A stretch of DNA of 34,452 nt, taken from an uncultured Pelagibacteraceae bacterium (GTDB lineage: Bacteria > Pseudomonadota > Alphaproteobacteria > Pelagibacterales > Pelagibacteraceae). The notes under the pieces were generated by a model. The model was not told the origin of the DNA and made no database searches. It saw nothing but the letters and a program-made list of their open reading frames with translations. Position 1 is the first letter of the stretch. Each line of letters starts with the position of its first letter. The stretch spans positions 1 through 34,452 of the forward strand of contig CABZSY010000006.1 of assembly GCA_902528505.1 (NCBI GenBank), read 5' to 3'. The position numbers and the translations under genes were made by a program. Shown piece after piece: positions 1-11,089 of this stretch.

Positions 1-2
1 AG

Positions 3-248
3 AATAAATTGTATGAAAATCAAATAAATAGAAATAAACTATTTAAAAATCAAACAATCAATGTTTTGGTTGAAAATTTAACTGATGACAAAACCCAAAC
101 TTTTGGTAGATCTGAGTATATGACATCAGTAGTATTCAATGGTAATAAAGAACATATTGGAAAAATTGTTCCAGTAAAAATAAATAAATTTAATAGAACC
201 ACCTTATTTGGTGAAATTGTTGAGGATTTGGATAAAAAGGTAGCATAA
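3..248 (+). CDS. miaB: tRNA-2-methylthio-N6-dimethylallyladenosine synthase, C-terminal (TRAM domain) fragment; 5' end outside window
   Basis: Frame is open from the window start; GRSEYMTSVVFNGN...HIGKIVPVKI matches the MiaB C-terminal TRAM region; position before phoH/ybeY is the usual alphaproteobacterial order. Confidence 0.85.
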   Translation, partial: NKLYENQINRNKLFKNQTINVLVENLTDDKTQTFGRSEYMTSVVFNGNKEHIGKIVPVKINKFNRTTLFGEIVEDLDKKVA

Positions 249-251
249 TAA

Positions 252-1247
252 TTGAGCAGCGTAACAAATAAAAATATTGATCCATCTTTGAAGTTTGTTT
301 ACTCAGACAACAATTCTTTAAGTGTTATATTTCATGATAATGATTTGTTGATGGGTGTCGTAGGTGAATTTAATAAAAATTTACAAGAGTTAGAGAAATT
401 AACGAACTGTAGTTTGTATTCTAGAGGAAACTCAATATTAATTAAATCAAATTCAGAAAAAAATGAATTATTAAAAAATGCTATTCAGTTTTTAGCTAAT
501 CAGTTCATTAATAATGGAAGTTTAGAGAATAAAGATTTAGTCTCTTCAGTGGATAAATTTATGATTAATGAAAAAGTTAAAAATAACAATGTTACCGATA
601 TTATTAAAACTCCAAAAAAATCTATAATTCCAAGATCTGAAAAACAAAAGGATTATGTAAGAGCACTAAGACAAAGTGATATTGTAATTTCAGCTGGCCC
701 CGCAGGGACAGGAAAAACGTTTTTAGCAGTTGCTGTGGGATTGACAATGTTGTTAGAAAAAAAAATTGATAGAATTATTTTATCTAGACCAGCAGTTGAG
801 GCTGGCGAGCGTTTAGGATTTTTACCTGGAGATATGAAGGAGAAAGTAGATCCATACTTGAGGCCCTTATATGACTCTCTTTATGATCTTTTTGATTTCG
901 AAAAAATTCAAAGAATGATTGAAATAGGTGATATAGAAATTGCTCCATTAGCTTTTATGAGAGGTCGAACACTTAAAAATTCATTTGCAATATTGGATGA
1001 AGCCCAGAATGCTACTGAAACTCAAATCAAAATGTTTTTAACACGTATTGGAGAAAATTCGAAAATCGTAGTTAATGGCGATCCTACTCAAATAGATTTG
1101 CCAAACAAAAACATGTCAGGATTAGTGCGTTCAAAACAATTATTAGGATATTTGAATGAGATATCGGTTATTGATTTTGATCACTCTGATGTAGTAAGAC
1201 ATCCACTTGTTTCTAAAATTGTAAAAGCTTATTCAAAGGATGATTAA
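252..1247 (+). CDS. PhoH-like ATPase (TTG start)
   Basis: Walker A GPAGTGKTFLAVAVG; SRPAVEAGERLGFLPGD and ILDEAQNAT motifs; overlaps ybeY. Confidence 0.93.
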   Translation: MSSVTNKNIDPSLKFVYSDNNSLSVIFHDNDLLMGVVGEFNKNLQELEKLTNCSLYSRGNSILIKSNSEKNELLKNAIQFLANQFINNGSLENKDLVSSVDKFMINEKVKNNNVTDIIKTPKKSIIPRSEKQKDYVRALRQSDIVISAGPAGTGKTFLAVAVGLTMLLEKKIDRIILSRPAVEAGERLGFLPGDMKEKVDPYLRPLYDSLYDLFDFEKIQRMIEIGDIEIAPLAFMRGRTLKNSFAILDEAQNATETQIKMFLTRIGENSKIVVNGDPTQIDLPNKNMSGLVRSKQLLGYLNEISVIDFDHSDVVRHPLVSKIVKAYSKDD

Positions 1248-1701
1248 TATAAATGTCTTCTCAGAAGAGAAGGCGTGGTCAAAAAGGCTTAAAAATAAAG
1301 ATCTTTTTTTTCAAAATATCTGTAATGCTTTCCCAAAAAAATACAAGTTTTTTAATAAAAAAGTGAGTTTTACTCTATTACTTTCAAATAATAAAAATAT
1401 TCAAAAATTAAATAAAATTTTTAGAAAAAAAAATAAGCCTACAGATATTTTATCATTTCCAACGACTAAAAAGGTAAGGATTTCAAAACAAACTTATTTA
1501 GGAGATATAATCATTAGTTATAATTTTATGAATAAACCTCAATTACTAAAGAAAAAACTTTTTAAGGAAAAAGTGATCAAAATTTTTATTCATGGGTTTC
1601 TGCATCTCCTAGGTTTTGATCATAAAAAAAATAAAGATTATATTAAAATGTTAAAAGAAGAAGGACAAATATATAAGTCTGTAATTTCTAAAATAAAATA
1701 A
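1240..1701 (+). CDS. ybeY: Endoribonuclease YbeY / rRNA maturation factor
   Basis: HGFLHLLGFDH metal-binding motif; adjacent to PhoH. Confidence 0.93.
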   Translation: MININVFSEEKAWSKRLKNKDLFFQNICNAFPKKYKFFNKKVSFTLLLSNNKNIQKLNKIFRKKNKPTDILSFPTTKKVRISKQTYLGDIIISYNFMNKPQLLKKKLFKEKVIKIFIHGFLHLLGFDHKKNKDYIKMLKEEGQIYKSVISKIK

Positions 1702-1702
1702 A

Positions 1703-3247
1703 TTGACTAAAAAATCATATATTGAATTTGTATTTTTAATATTTTTAGGAGCGCTAACTTCTCTAAGTCTGCCACCTTTTAACTATCTAATTATTAACTT
1801 TATTACACTAGGTTTATTTTTTGCATTTATAATTAAGAGGTTAAAAGAAAACAAAAATAAATATATATATTTTTTATATGGCTGGCTATTTGGTTTTGGT
1901 TATTTTATTACTAATCTATATTGGATATCAATTTCATTGACTTTCGACGAAAGTTTTAAGTTTTTGATACCTATAACATTAGTTCTTATCCCAGCTTTTT
2001 TAGCATTGTTTTATGGCATAGTTTCTTTTTTATTTTTTATTTTTAAACCAAAAAAAATAATTTCATCTTTCTTTCTTTTTTCTTTAATCTTTGGTTTGGT
2101 TGAGTTTATCAGAGGATCTATTTTAACAGGATTTCCATGGAATTTAATTGCTTATAGTTTTTCAAACCATTTAGAAATTTTAAACATTACCTCTATTATT
2201 GGTACCTATGGGTTTAATTTATTCTGTATTTCTCTATTTATAAGTCCGGTAGTGTTTATTTTAAGAGATAAAAGAACCGACATATGGATATGTATATTTT
2301 TTCTATTAATTACAATTATTTTTTATTTTTATGGATCTCATTCTACAAAGCTATTTAATCAAACTGAAAATAGTTCTATTGATCATAAGGTCAGGATTAT
2401 TAGCTCTAATATCAAGCTAGACAGATTTTACGATAATATTGATCCCATAACAGCTATTGAAAATTTAATAGAAGTTAGCAAACCTGATAAAAGGAAAAAA
2501 ACTATGTTTGTTTGGCCAGAGGGTATTTTGCCGGGTATTTCTCAAGATAAATTAATAGATTACAAATGGTTATTTGAAAAAAATTTTAATGAAAACCATT
2601 TAATAGTTATTGGTATAAATAGTAAATCTATTGAAAAAAGTGAAATTAAATATTTCAATTCTCTTTCAGTATATGATCATAACTTAAATCTACTAAACGC
2701 ATACAATAAAATAAATCTAGTGCCATTTGGAGAGTTTTTACCGTTAGAAAATATACTTAAAAATATTGGTTTAAAAACTTTAACTAACAATTACCAGTCC
2801 TATTCAAAAGGTTTCGAAAGGAACATAATAAAAATAAATATCAACAATTCTTCATTAAAATTTTTACCTCTTATCTGCTACGAAATAATTTATTCTGGAA
2901 AAATTTTTAATAATTCAAATTTTGATTTTATAATAAATATTTCAGAAGATGGATGGTTTGGTCAATCTATTGGGCCGAAACAACACTTTATTCACAGTAT
3001 ATATAGAGCTGTTGAAAGTGGTAAATATGTATTACGTTCTGCAAATAATGGTATATCAGCTATTATAAACCCCTTAGGTGTTATTGAACAAGAGATTAGC
3101 TTTAAAGACACCGGTTATATTGATTTTGATCAATTAAAGAAAACAAGACCAACAATGTTTTCTAAATTTGGGAATAAAATTTTTGGATTAATAATTTTAT
3201 TGTATATTTTTTTATTTTTTTCATTTAATAGAACTAAAAATGAGTAA
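1703..3247 (+). CDS. lnt: Apolipoprotein N-acyltransferase (TTG start)
   Basis: Multi-TM N-terminus plus nitrilase-like domain ([31 protein letters not shown]). Confidence 0.92.
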   Translation: MTKKSYIEFVFLIFLGALTSLSLPPFNYLIINFITLGLFFAFIIKRLKENKNKYIYFLYGWLFGFGYFITNLYWISISLTFDESFKFLIPITLVLIPAFLALFYGIVSFLFFIFKPKKIISSFFLFSLIFGLVEFIRGSILTGFPWNLIAYSFSNHLEILNITSIIGTYGFNLFCISLFISPVVFILRDKRTDIWICIFFLLITIIFYFYGSHSTKLFNQTENSSIDHKVRIISSNIKLDRFYDNIDPITAIENLIEVSKPDKRKKTMFVWPEGILPGISQDKLIDYKWLFEKNFNENHLIVIGINSKSIEKSEIKYFNSLSVYDHNLNLLNAYNKINLVPFGEFLPLENILKNIGLKTLTNNYQSYSKGFERNIIKININNSSLKFLPLICYEIIYSGKIFNNSNFDFIINISEDGWFGQSIGPKQHFIHSIYRAVESGKYVLRSANNGISAIINPLGVIEQEISFKDTGYIDFDQLKKTRPTMFSKFGNKIFGLIILLYIFLFFSFNRTKNE

Positions 3248-4409
3248 CTTAAAAAATTTTCTTTTTACAAGCGAGTCAGTGTCAGAAGGTCATCCTGATA
3301 AAGTCTCAGATAGAATCTCAGATATGGTTGTAGATAGTTATCTTTCTGGAGATCCATTTTCAAGAGTTGCCTGTGAAACATTAACAACAACAAATAGAGT
3401 TGTTCTAGCAGGTGAGGTAAGAGGTCCTGAAATTAAAAAAGATGAATTAATTGAAAAAGTTAGAGGATGTATTAAAGATATTGGTTATGACCAAGACGGA
3501 TTTACTTGGAAAGAAGCTACAAAAATTGAGAGCCACCTTCATTCTCAATCAACTGATATAGCAATGGGTGTAGACTCATCAGGTAACAAAGATGAGGGAG
3601 CCGGTGATCAAGGCCTTATGTTTGGTTATGCTTGCAATGAGACAGAAGAACTTATGCCGGCACCCATACATTATTCACATAAAATTTTAAGGCTAATGGC
3701 AGAAGACAGAAAATCTGGAGTATTAAAAAATATAGAACCAGACAATAAAAGCCAAATTACTTTTGAATATATAAATGGAAAACCTACTAAAGTTAAATCT
3801 GTTGTAATTTCTTCCCAACATTCTCCTGATATTAATCAATCTCAAGTGAGAGATTTGTTAAGACCTTATATGATTAAATCTATTCCAAAAAAATTTCTTG
3901 AAGATTTTGATGATAGTGAGCTTTATGTAAACCCAACTGGTAATTTTGTTATTGGAGGACCTGATGGTGACACAGGATTAACAGGAAGAAAAATAATAGT
4001 TGATACCTATGGTGGAGCAGCACCCCACGGTGGTGGAGCTTTTTCAGGAAAAGATCCAACCAAAGTTGATAGATCAGCAGCTTATGCAGCAAGATATATT
4101 GCAAAAAATGTGGTTGCATCTAAAATTTCAGAAAAATGTTTAATTCAGATAGCTTACGCAATAGGAGTGTCAAAACCTTTATCAATCTATGTTGATTTAT
4201 TTGATAATGATATTGAAAAAAACAAATTTGTTGTGGAGAAAATAAATGATAGCTTTGATTTAAGCCCAAGAGGAATTAGAGAAATGTTAAATTTAAATCA
4301 ACCAATTTATGAAAAAACTGCAGCTTATGGGCATTTTGGAAGGAACCCAGAAGAAAATGGCTCTTTTTCTTGGGAAAAAACAGACAAAATTAGAGCGTTT
4401 TTGAAATAG
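3240..4409 (+). CDS. metK: S-adenosylmethionine synthetase
   Basis: [51 protein letters not shown]. Confidence 0.98.
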   Translation: MSNLKNFLFTSESVSEGHPDKVSDRISDMVVDSYLSGDPFSRVACETLTTTNRVVLAGEVRGPEIKKDELIEKVRGCIKDIGYDQDGFTWKEATKIESHLHSQSTDIAMGVDSSGNKDEGAGDQGLMFGYACNETEELMPAPIHYSHKILRLMAEDRKSGVLKNIEPDNKSQITFEYINGKPTKVKSVVISSQHSPDINQSQVRDLLRPYMIKSIPKKFLEDFDDSELYVNPTGNFVIGGPDGDTGLTGRKIIVDTYGGAAPHGGGAFSGKDPTKVDRSAAYAARYIAKNVVASKISEKCLIQIAYAIGVSKPLSIYVDLFDNDIEKNKFVVEKINDSFDLSPRGIREMLNLNQPIYEKTAAYGHFGRNPEENGSFSWEKTDKIRAFLK

Positions 4410-4415
4410 TTTCTG

Positions 4416-4443
4416 TTGAATTAAAAAAAAACTTTACTATATT
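4416..4443 (+). promoter_or_regulatory. Candidate sigma70-type promoter for the nusA operon
   Basis: TTGAAT (4416-4421), 16-nt spacer, TATATT (4438-4443) in the metK-nusA gap. Confidence 0.5.
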
Positions 4444-4465
4444 GCCTTTACATTGTTGAAGTTAC

Positions 4466-4492
4466 AAAATGGGCCTTAGCCCATTTTTTTTT
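4466..4492 (+). terminator. Intrinsic terminator/attenuator in nusA leader
   Basis: Perfect 9-bp stem AAAATGGGC / GCCCATTTT, CTTA loop, run of nine T ending at 4492, located 15 nt upstream of the nusA ATG. Confidence 0.85.
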
Positions 4493-4507
4493 AGAGCAAT
4501 CAAACTT

Positions 4508-6061
4508 ATGTTAAATAAAAGAGCAGATAAATTAGAATTATTAAGAATCGCAGAAGCTGTAGCTTTAGAAAAATCAATCGATAAAGAACTAATAATAAGT
4601 TCAATGGAAACTGGGATTGCCAAAGCGGCTAAATCTAAATTTGGTCAGGAAAATGAAATTAAAGTTTCAATTAATAGAGATAATGGAGACATAGAGCTTT
4701 TTAGGAAACTAATAATCACGGAAAACCCAGAAAATGCAAACACAGAAATAAATTTAGAGGATGCGATTAATTTAAACAACATTAACAAAGATAAGTCTGT
4801 TGGTGATGAGGTTCTTCAACCTTTACCATCTTTTGACTTCGGAAGAATTGCTGCCCAGACTGCAAAACAAGTTATTAGTTTTAATGTTAGAGAGGCTGAA
4901 AGAGAAAGACAATTTAATGACTTTATAGATAAGAAAGATTCAATTTTAAGTGGTATTGTTAAACGATTAGAATTTGGAAATGTAATTGCTGATCTAGGAA
5001 GAACTGAGGCAATTATCCAAAAAAATGAATTAATTCCAAGGGAAAATATTAAGGCTGGAGATCGTATTAAAGCTTATTGTTACGATGTAAGAAGAGAACC
5101 AAGAGGCCAACAAATATTTTTATCAAGAGCTCACCCAAAATTTATGGAAAAACTCTTTGCTCAAGAAGTGCCAGAAATTTACGATGGATTAATAGAAATT
5201 AAATCTTCTTCAAGAGATCCAGGAAGTAGAGCAAAAATATGTGTTAAAGCCGTTGATACTTCATTAGATCCAGTTGGAGCTTGTGTTGGTATGAGAGGAT
5301 CAAGAGTTCAAGCAGTTGTAAATGAATTACAGGGTGAAAAAATTGATATTGTAAATTGGTCTGAAGATCCAGCTATCTTAGTATCAAACGCTTTATCGCC
5401 AGCTGAAGTTCAAAGAGTAAATGTTGATGCTGAAAGAAAAAAACTTGATGTAATATTAACCGAGGAAAATTTGAGTAAAGCAATTGGTAGAAGAGGTCAA
5501 AATGTAAGATTAGCGACAAAGTTGTTAAATTATGAGATAAATATAATGACCGACGCAGAAGACTCTGAAAGAAGACAGTTGGAATTTAAAGAAAAAACTG
5601 AAAACTTTGTTAAAAATTTAGAGTTAGATGAGACCCTAGGGCAGTTATTAGTAGCGGAGGGCTTCTCAACAATTGATGACATTAAAGATAGTTCTGCTGA
5701 AAGCCTCGTGAAGATTGAAGGTATAGAAGAAGATACAGCAATAGCACTAATAGAAAGAGCCCAAGAATTTCATAAAAAAGATCAAGAAGATATATCAAAA
5801 AGAATTAAAGAATTGGGTCTTGAGGATATATTGATTAATTTAAAAGGTTTAACCCCAGGAATGTTGGTTACTTTAGGTGAACAAAAAATTTTAACTTTGG
5901 AAGATTTTGCAGATTTAGCATCAGATGAATTAACAGGTGGTTTTGATGTCGTTAAAGGTGAAAGAGTGAAAATTCAAGGATATCTTGAAGATTTTGCTTT
6001 GTCAAAAGAAGAGGCAGATGAATTAATTATGTCTGCACGAAACATTGTTTATAAAGATTGA
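4508..6061 (+). CDS. nusA: Transcription termination/antitermination protein NusA
   Basis: MLNKRADKLELLRIAEAVALEKS start; S1 and KH regions (DPVGACVGMRGSRVQAVVNELQGEKIDI, AIGRRGQNVRLA). The listed ORF start at 4469 lies within the terminator hairpin, so the internal ATG at 4508 is preferred. Confidence 0.95.
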   Translation: MLNKRADKLELLRIAEAVALEKSIDKELIISSMETGIAKAAKSKFGQENEIKVSINRDNGDIELFRKLIITENPENANTEINLEDAINLNNINKDKSVGDEVLQPLPSFDFGRIAAQTAKQVISFNVREAERERQFNDFIDKKDSILSGIVKRLEFGNVIADLGRTEAIIQKNELIPRENIKAGDRIKAYCYDVRREPRGQQIFLSRAHPKFMEKLFAQEVPEIYDGLIEIKSSSRDPGSRAKICVKAVDTSLDPVGACVGMRGSRVQAVVNELQGEKIDIVNWSEDPAILVSNALSPAEVQRVNVDAERKKLDVILTEENLSKAIGRRGQNVRLATKLLNYEINIMTDAEDSERRQLEFKEKTENFVKNLELDETLGQLLVAEGFSTIDDIKDSSAESLVKIEGIEEDTAIALIERAQEFHKKDQEDISKRIKELGLEDILINLKGLTPGMLVTLGEQKILTLEDFADLASDELTGGFDVVKGERVKIQGYLEDFALSKEEADELIMSARNIVYKD

Positions 6062-6071
6062 GTGATGAGCT

Positions 6072-8291
6072 ATGGAAAAAAAAACAAAATTAACAATATC
6101 TGGCTCAGCCAAAAAATCTATTAAAAACATTGAGATTGCTAAAACTCAAGGTAAGAATTCAGTTGTTATAGAAAAGCAAACTGTAAAATCTCCAGTTAGA
6201 AGTGGATCGTTCAGATCTAACACTAGTAAAACGAAAACGACTTCGACATTTAATAGAGGAGCCCCTTTAAAACCATTATTTAGTCCTAAATCGCCCACTA
6301 CTATAAATGATTTTGAGAGAAGAAAGCTTGCTGAACAAAGAGCCACTAAAAGGCTTAAAGGTGAAACTGATGGAAAAGATAAAAAGACTACAAAGCTTGG
6401 AGCTAAGAAAAGAGAGTTAAAACTGACAGTTTCAAGAGCTTTAAGCGATGAAATTGAGGCTAGAGAAAGAAGTTTAGCATCAGTTAAAAGAGCAAGACAG
6501 AAAGAAAATAAAAATTTAAGTAAAGAAGAAGTACAAGAAAATTTAAAACCAGTAAAAAGAGACATCAATATTCCTGAAGCAATTACAGTTCGAGAATTGG
6601 CTAATAGAATGGCTGAACAATCTAGTAACGTCATAAAGTATTTGTTTGGGATGGGTGTAACAGTCACTATTAATCAGACTCTTGCAGCAGATACAGCTGA
6701 GTTTTTAGTAAAAGAATTCGGACATAATCCAATTAGAGAAGAAAAGGCAGAGGAAATAATACAAAAAATAAAAGCAACTAGAGTAGAAAATTTAAAAAAT
6801 AGACCACCCATAGTTACTGTGATGGGTCATGTTGACCACGGTAAAACTTCAGTTCTTGATGTTTTAAGAAGTGCAAATGTGGTTTCTGGAGAATTTGGAG
6901 GAATAACACAACATATTGGTGCATACCAAATTGAAAGCCAAAATAACAAATTAACTTTTATCGATACACCGGGCCATGCTGCTTTTACTGAAATGAGAGC
7001 AAGGGGATCTAAATTAACAGATGTAGTTGTATTAGTTGTTGCAGCTGATGATGGAGTAAAACCGCAAACAATAGAGTCCATTAAACATGCAAAAGCAGCC
7101 AATGTTCCTATTGTTGTTGCGATTAATAAATGTGATCTTCCAGAGGCGGATCCTCAGAAAATTAAAAATCAATTATTGGAACAAGAGTTAGTAGCTGAAG
7201 ATTTGTCAGGAGATACTTTGATGGTTGAAATTTCTGCGAAAACAAAATTAAATTTAGATAAGTTAGTAGAGTCAATTATTCTTCAAGCAGAAATTTTAGA
7301 TCTCAAAACTGATTATGAATCAAGAGCCACTGGTATTGTTTTAGAGTCTAAAATTGATGTTGGTAGAGGTCCAGTTGCAACAATTATAGTAACTACTGGC
7401 ACTCTTAAAAAAGGAGACTTTTTTGTTAGTGGATTGAAGTGGGGAAAAGTTAGAGCAATTATTAATGATAAAGGAAAAAATATAGATTTTGCTTCACCTT
7501 CAACTCCAGTTGAAATTTTAGGTATGAATGGTGCAGCAAAAGCAGGAGATGACTTTATCGTTTTAGACAGTGAAAAAGAGGCAAAAACGTTAAGTGAAAG
7601 TAGAACTGATGAAAATAAAGATGGAAAAAATCCTTTAACATTTGCAACACAAGAATCTGCTTTTTCAGATAAGTCTTCCGAGGAATTAAATTTAATTATA
7701 AAGTCAGATGTACATGGATCTTCAGAGGCAATTAAAAATGCAATCAGTCAAATTAAACACGATGAAGTTAAGCCCAAAATTATTTTAGCAGACATTGGAA
7801 TGGTAACAGAAACAGATGTTACTTTAGCAAAAGCGTCGAATGCTGTATTAATTGCTTTTAATGTCAAACCAAGCAAAGAAGCAAAAAAACTTGCTGAAAA
7901 TGAAAGAATTAAAATTTCTTCGTACAACATTATTTATGAAGTATTAGATTATATTAAACAAAAAATGTCAGGATTATTAACTCCAGATGTTCAAGAAACA
8001 ATAACTGGCTCGGCTCAAATTTTAGAAATTTTTAAAGTTTCTGGAGCTGGCAAGGTTGCAGGTTCCAAAATTACCGAAGGTGAAATTACAAGTACATCTG
8101 ACGTTAGGATAATTAGGGATGGAGCGATTATTTATACAGGGAAAGTCGGAACTATTTTTAGAGAAAAAAACCAGGTCAAACAAGTTGGTGATGGCCAGGA
8201 ATGTGGGATAACCGTTAAAGATTATATGGACTTCCAAAAAAATGACACAATAGAAGCATTTAGTGTTAAGTCTACAGAAAGGTCAATTTAA
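6072..8291 (+). CDS. infB: Translation initiation factor IF-2
   Basis: [44 protein letters not shown] GTPase motifs. Confidence 0.98.
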   Translation: MEKKTKLTISGSAKKSIKNIEIAKTQGKNSVVIEKQTVKSPVRSGSFRSNTSKTKTTSTFNRGAPLKPLFSPKSPTTINDFERRKLAEQRATKRLKGETDGKDKKTTKLGAKKRELKLTVSRALSDEIEARERSLASVKRARQKENKNLSKEEVQENLKPVKRDINIPEAITVRELANRMAEQSSNVIKYLFGMGVTVTINQTLAADTAEFLVKEFGHNPIREEKAEEIIQKIKATRVENLKNRPPIVTVMGHVDHGKTSVLDVLRSANVVSGEFGGITQHIGAYQIESQNNKLTFIDTPGHAAFTEMRARGSKLTDVVVLVVAADDGVKPQTIESIKHAKAANVPIVVAINKCDLPEADPQKIKNQLLEQELVAEDLSGDTLMVEISAKTKLNLDKLVESIILQAEILDLKTDYESRATGIVLESKIDVGRGPVATIIVTTGTLKKGDFFVSGLKWGKVRAIINDKGKNIDFASPSTPVEILGMNGAAKAGDDFIVLDSEKEAKTLSESRTDENKDGKNPLTFATQESAFSDKSSEELNLIIKSDVHGSSEAIKNAISQIKHDEVKPKIILADIGMVTETDVTLAKASNAVLIAFNVKPSKEAKKLAENERIKISSYNIIYEVLDYIKQKMSGLLTPDVQETITGSAQILEIFKVSGAGKVAGSKITEGEITSTSDVRIIRDGAIIYTGKVGTIFREKNQVKQVGDGQECGITVKDYMDFQKNDTIEAFSVKSTERSI

Positions 8292-8659
8292 TGTCAGATA
8301 GAATAGGAAAACCAATTTCTCAAAGACAGCTTAGAGTTGGAGAAATGATCAAGCAGTCTTTAAGCATGATTTTTATAAGAAATGAAGCTAAGGTCCCGAA
8401 TTTAGAAACAAACACGATAACGGTTACTGAGGTTAGAATGAGTCCTGATTTAAAAATTGCTAAAGCATATGTGCTTCCATTAGGGGGAAAAGATGCTGAG
8501 GAGACAATAAATACTTTAAAAGAGTACTCATTTTTAATAAGAAAAATTTTATCACAGAAGGTGGTTATGAAATTTTTACCAAAATTACTTTTTAGAAAAG
8601 ACGAATCTTTCGAGTATGCGGAAAAAATAGAAAACTTAATAAAACAAACAAATAAATAG
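8291..8659 (+). CDS. rbfA: Ribosome-binding factor A
   Basis: RQLRVGEMIKQSLS...; position after infB; size 122 aa. Confidence 0.92.
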   Translation: MSDRIGKPISQRQLRVGEMIKQSLSMIFIRNEAKVPNLETNTITVTEVRMSPDLKIAKAYVLPLGGKDAEETINTLKEYSFLIRKILSQKVVMKFLPKLLFRKDESFEYAEKIENLIKQTNK

Positions 8660-8671
8660 GAAAATCGAGGC

Positions 8672-8920
8672 ATGAACAAAAAGGCACAAGAATTAGCAAT
8701 GCATGATGAAGACACTGGATCCTCTGAGATACAGATTGCTTTGTTAACAGAGAAAATTGAAACTCTTTCTAAACACATTAAGCAATTCAAAAAAGATAAA
8801 CATTCGTCTGTTGGATTGTTGAGAGCGGTAAATAGAAGAAAGAAATTGTTGGAATACTTAAAGAAAACAAAAATGGATTCTTACAAGAATGTACTGTCGA
8901 AATTGAATTTGAGAAAGTAG
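8672..8920 (+). CDS. rpsO: 30S ribosomal protein S15
   Basis: DTGSSEIQIALLTEKIETLSKHIKQFKKDKHSSVGLLRAVNRRKKLLEYLKK. Confidence 0.97.
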   Translation: MNKKAQELAMHDEDTGSSEIQIALLTEKIETLSKHIKQFKKDKHSSVGLLRAVNRRKKLLEYLKKTKMDSYKNVLSKLNLRK

Positions 8921-8935
8921 AAGTCAAGTTAGATA

Positions 8936-8975
8936 GAATGGAATGGAACGAAACGAACGAAACGAAATGGAAATG
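8936..8975 (+). repeat. Three consecutive perfect tandem duplications in the pnp leader: (GAATG)2 (GAACGAAAC)2 (GAAATG)2
   Basis: Read directly: gaatg gaatg / gaacgaaac gaacgaaac / gaaatg gaaatg, followed by aaatg containing the pnp ATG. Confidence 0.9.
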
Positions 8976-8977
8976 AA

Positions 8978-11050
8978 ATGTTTAAAGTACACAAGAAGGA
9001 AATAGAAGTAGCAGGAAAGAAAATAAGTTTAGAAACAGGTAAAGTAGCAAGACAAGCAGACGGAGCAATCATCGCAACATGTGGTGAAACAGTTATTTTA
9101 GCAACAGTGGTAGGAGCAAAGAAAGTAAATCCAGATATGGATTATTTTCCTTTATCAGTTAACTATCAAGAAAAATATTATGCAGGCGGTAAAATTCCTG
9201 GTGGATATTTCAAAAGAGAAGCAAGACCAACTGAAAGTGAAACATTAATCTCAAGATTAATTGATAGACCAATCAGACCTTTGTTTCCCGATGCATTTAA
9301 AAATGAAGTACAATTGTTGCCAACAGTGATTTCATATGACAAAGAAAATCAACCAGATATTTTAGCAATTACTGCTTCATCAGCAGCACTAGCTATCTCA
9401 GGAATGCCTTTTATGGGTCCTGTAGGAGCATCTAGAGTAGGTTATGTTGATGGTAAATATATTCTTAACCCATCAAAAGCTGAGTTAGAAAACTCAAGTT
9501 TAGATTTAGTTGTAGCAGGCACTAAAGATGCGGTGCTTATGGTTGAGTCAGAAACATCAGGCTTGACAGAGGAAGTTATGTTAGCTGCAGTTAAGTTTGG
9601 TCATGAAGGATTTGTTCCTGTAATCGAAATGATAGAGGAACTTGCAAAAGAATGTAGAAAGCCTGGGTGGACTGTTGAGAAAAAAGATTTATCTGAAGTT
9701 AAGAAAAAACTTGAGGAAACTTTTACAGATGATTTAACAAAAGCTTTTGGAACAATAGATAAGCAAGATAGATCTAATCAAATTTCAGAGATTACTGATA
9801 AAGCTAAAAAGCTTTATGCCGAAGATGAAGAGTATTCTGATCTTGATGTTAATTCTGAACTTAAAAATCTAGAGAAGAAAATTGTCAGAACTGACATTCT
9901 TAAAAATAAAAAAAGAATTGATGGAAGAGGTTTATCTGATGTAAGACCTATCTCATGTGAAGTTGGTGTATTACCAAGAACTCATGGTTCTTCTTTGTTT
10001 ACTAGAGGAGAAACACAAGCAATTGTTGTTACTACTTTAGGGACATCTGATGATGAACAAAGAATTGAAAGCTTAGATGGTCTTCAAAGAGAACGATTTA
10101 TGCTTCATTACAATTTCCCTCCTTTTTCGGTTGGTGAAACAGGAAGAATTGGAACAGGAAGACGTGAAATTGGTCATGGTAAACTAGCGTGGAGAGCAAT
10201 TAACTCTTCATTACCCTCAAAAGAGGCGTTTCCATACACTTTTAGAATAGTATCAGAGATTACTGAGTCTAACGGTTCGTCATCAATGGCTACTGTCTGT
10301 GGGGCATCTTTGGCATTAATGGATGCCGGTGTTCCTATTAAAGAGCCAGTTGCAGGTATTGCAATGGGTTTAATTAAAGAAGGTGATGATTTTAGTGTCT
10401 TATCAGACATATTGGGTGATGAAGATCATTTAGGAGATATGGACTTTAAAGTTGCTGGAACTAAAGATGGAATTACTTCACTTCAAATGGATATAAAGAT
10501 TACTGGTATTACTTTCGAAATTATGGAGCAGGCTTTAAAGCAAGCTAAAGATGGAAGAATCCATATCTTAGGTGAAATGAATAAAGCCTTAGGTGAATCT
10601 AGATCTGATGTTGGAAAGCACACTCCAAAAATGGAACAAGTAACTGTCGATAAAAAAGATATTGCTGCTGTTATTGGAAAAGGTGGCGCAACAATAAGAG
10701 AGATCGTTGAAAAATCAGGTGCAAAAGTTGATGTAAATGATGAAGGAATTGTAACAGTTGCTGCTCCAGATGAAGAGTCTAGAAACATTGCTATGCAAAT
10801 GATCAAAGATATTACTGCAAAAGCTGAAATGAACAAAATTTATTCAGGTAAAGTAATGAAAATTATGGAGTTTGGTGCATTTGTAAACTTTTTAGGAAAA
10901 CAAGACGGACTAGTTCATATTTCAGAACTAGCAGAAAAAAGAGTTGCAAAAGTTACTGACGTTGTCAAAGAAGGTGATGAAGTAAAAGTTAAAGTAATTG
11001 GTTTCGATAGAGGTAAAGTTAAACTTTCAATGAAACAAGCTACTGAATAA
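8978..11050 (+). CDS. pnp: Polyribonucleotide nucleotidyltransferase
   Basis: [24 protein letters not shown] ([12 protein letters not shown]) and S1 ([17 protein letters not shown]) domains. Confidence 0.98.
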   Translation: MFKVHKKEIEVAGKKISLETGKVARQADGAIIATCGETVILATVVGAKKVNPDMDYFPLSVNYQEKYYAGGKIPGGYFKREARPTESETLISRLIDRPIRPLFPDAFKNEVQLLPTVISYDKENQPDILAITASSAALAISGMPFMGPVGASRVGYVDGKYILNPSKAELENSSLDLVVAGTKDAVLMVESETSGLTEEVMLAAVKFGHEGFVPVIEMIEELAKECRKPGWTVEKKDLSEVKKKLEETFTDDLTKAFGTIDKQDRSNQISEITDKAKKLYAEDEEYSDLDVNSELKNLEKKIVRTDILKNKKRIDGRGLSDVRPISCEVGVLPRTHGSSLFTRGETQAIVVTTLGTSDDEQRIESLDGLQRERFMLHYNFPPFSVGETGRIGTGRREIGHGKLAWRAINSSLPSKEAFPYTFRIVSEITESNGSSSMATVCGASLALMDAGVPIKEPVAGIAMGLIKEGDDFSVLSDILGDEDHLGDMDFKVAGTKDGITSLQMDIKITGITFEIMEQALKQAKDGRIHILGEMNKALGESRSDVGKHTPKMEQVTVDKKDIAAVIGKGGATIREIVEKSGAKVDVNDEGIVTVAAPDEESRNIAMQMIKDITAKAEMNKIYSGKVMKIMEFGAFVNFLGKQDGLVHISELAEKRVAKVTDVVKEGDEVKVKVIGFDRGKVKLSMKQATE

Positions 11051-11064
11051 TTAAAATTAGGGGT

Positions 11065-11083
11065 GGCAGGTGTAAATCCTGCT
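11065..11083. terminator. Possible bidirectional hairpin between convergent pnp and fabI
   Basis: GGCAGG-tgtaaat-CCTGCT stem-loop (GCAGG/CCTGC plus a G-T pair); no T-tract, so weak. Confidence 0.35.
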
Positions 11084-11089
11084 GCTTCA

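Noticed and set aside
3180-3240. Possible SAM riboswitch before metK (SAM-II/SAM-V occur in SAR11)
   Set aside because: metK overlaps lnt by 8 nt and no riboswitch-like pseudoknot leader is visible in the coding upstream sequence
4469-4507. N-terminal extension MGLSPFFFRAIKL of the listed nusA ORF
   Set aside because: Its ATG lies inside the intrinsic terminator stem; NusA homology begins at MLNKRADKLELL (4508)
6146-6667. 173-aa reverse ORF opposite infB
   Set aside because: Low-complexity antisense of the basic IF-2 N-terminal region, no recognizable family
8320-8790. 156-aa reverse ORF opposite rbfA/rpsO
   Set aside because: Antisense of two confident genes, no domain-like pattern
10174-10836. 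Reverse ORFs opposite pnp (78 and 117 aa)
   Set aside because: Shadow ORFs of a highly conserved coding frame
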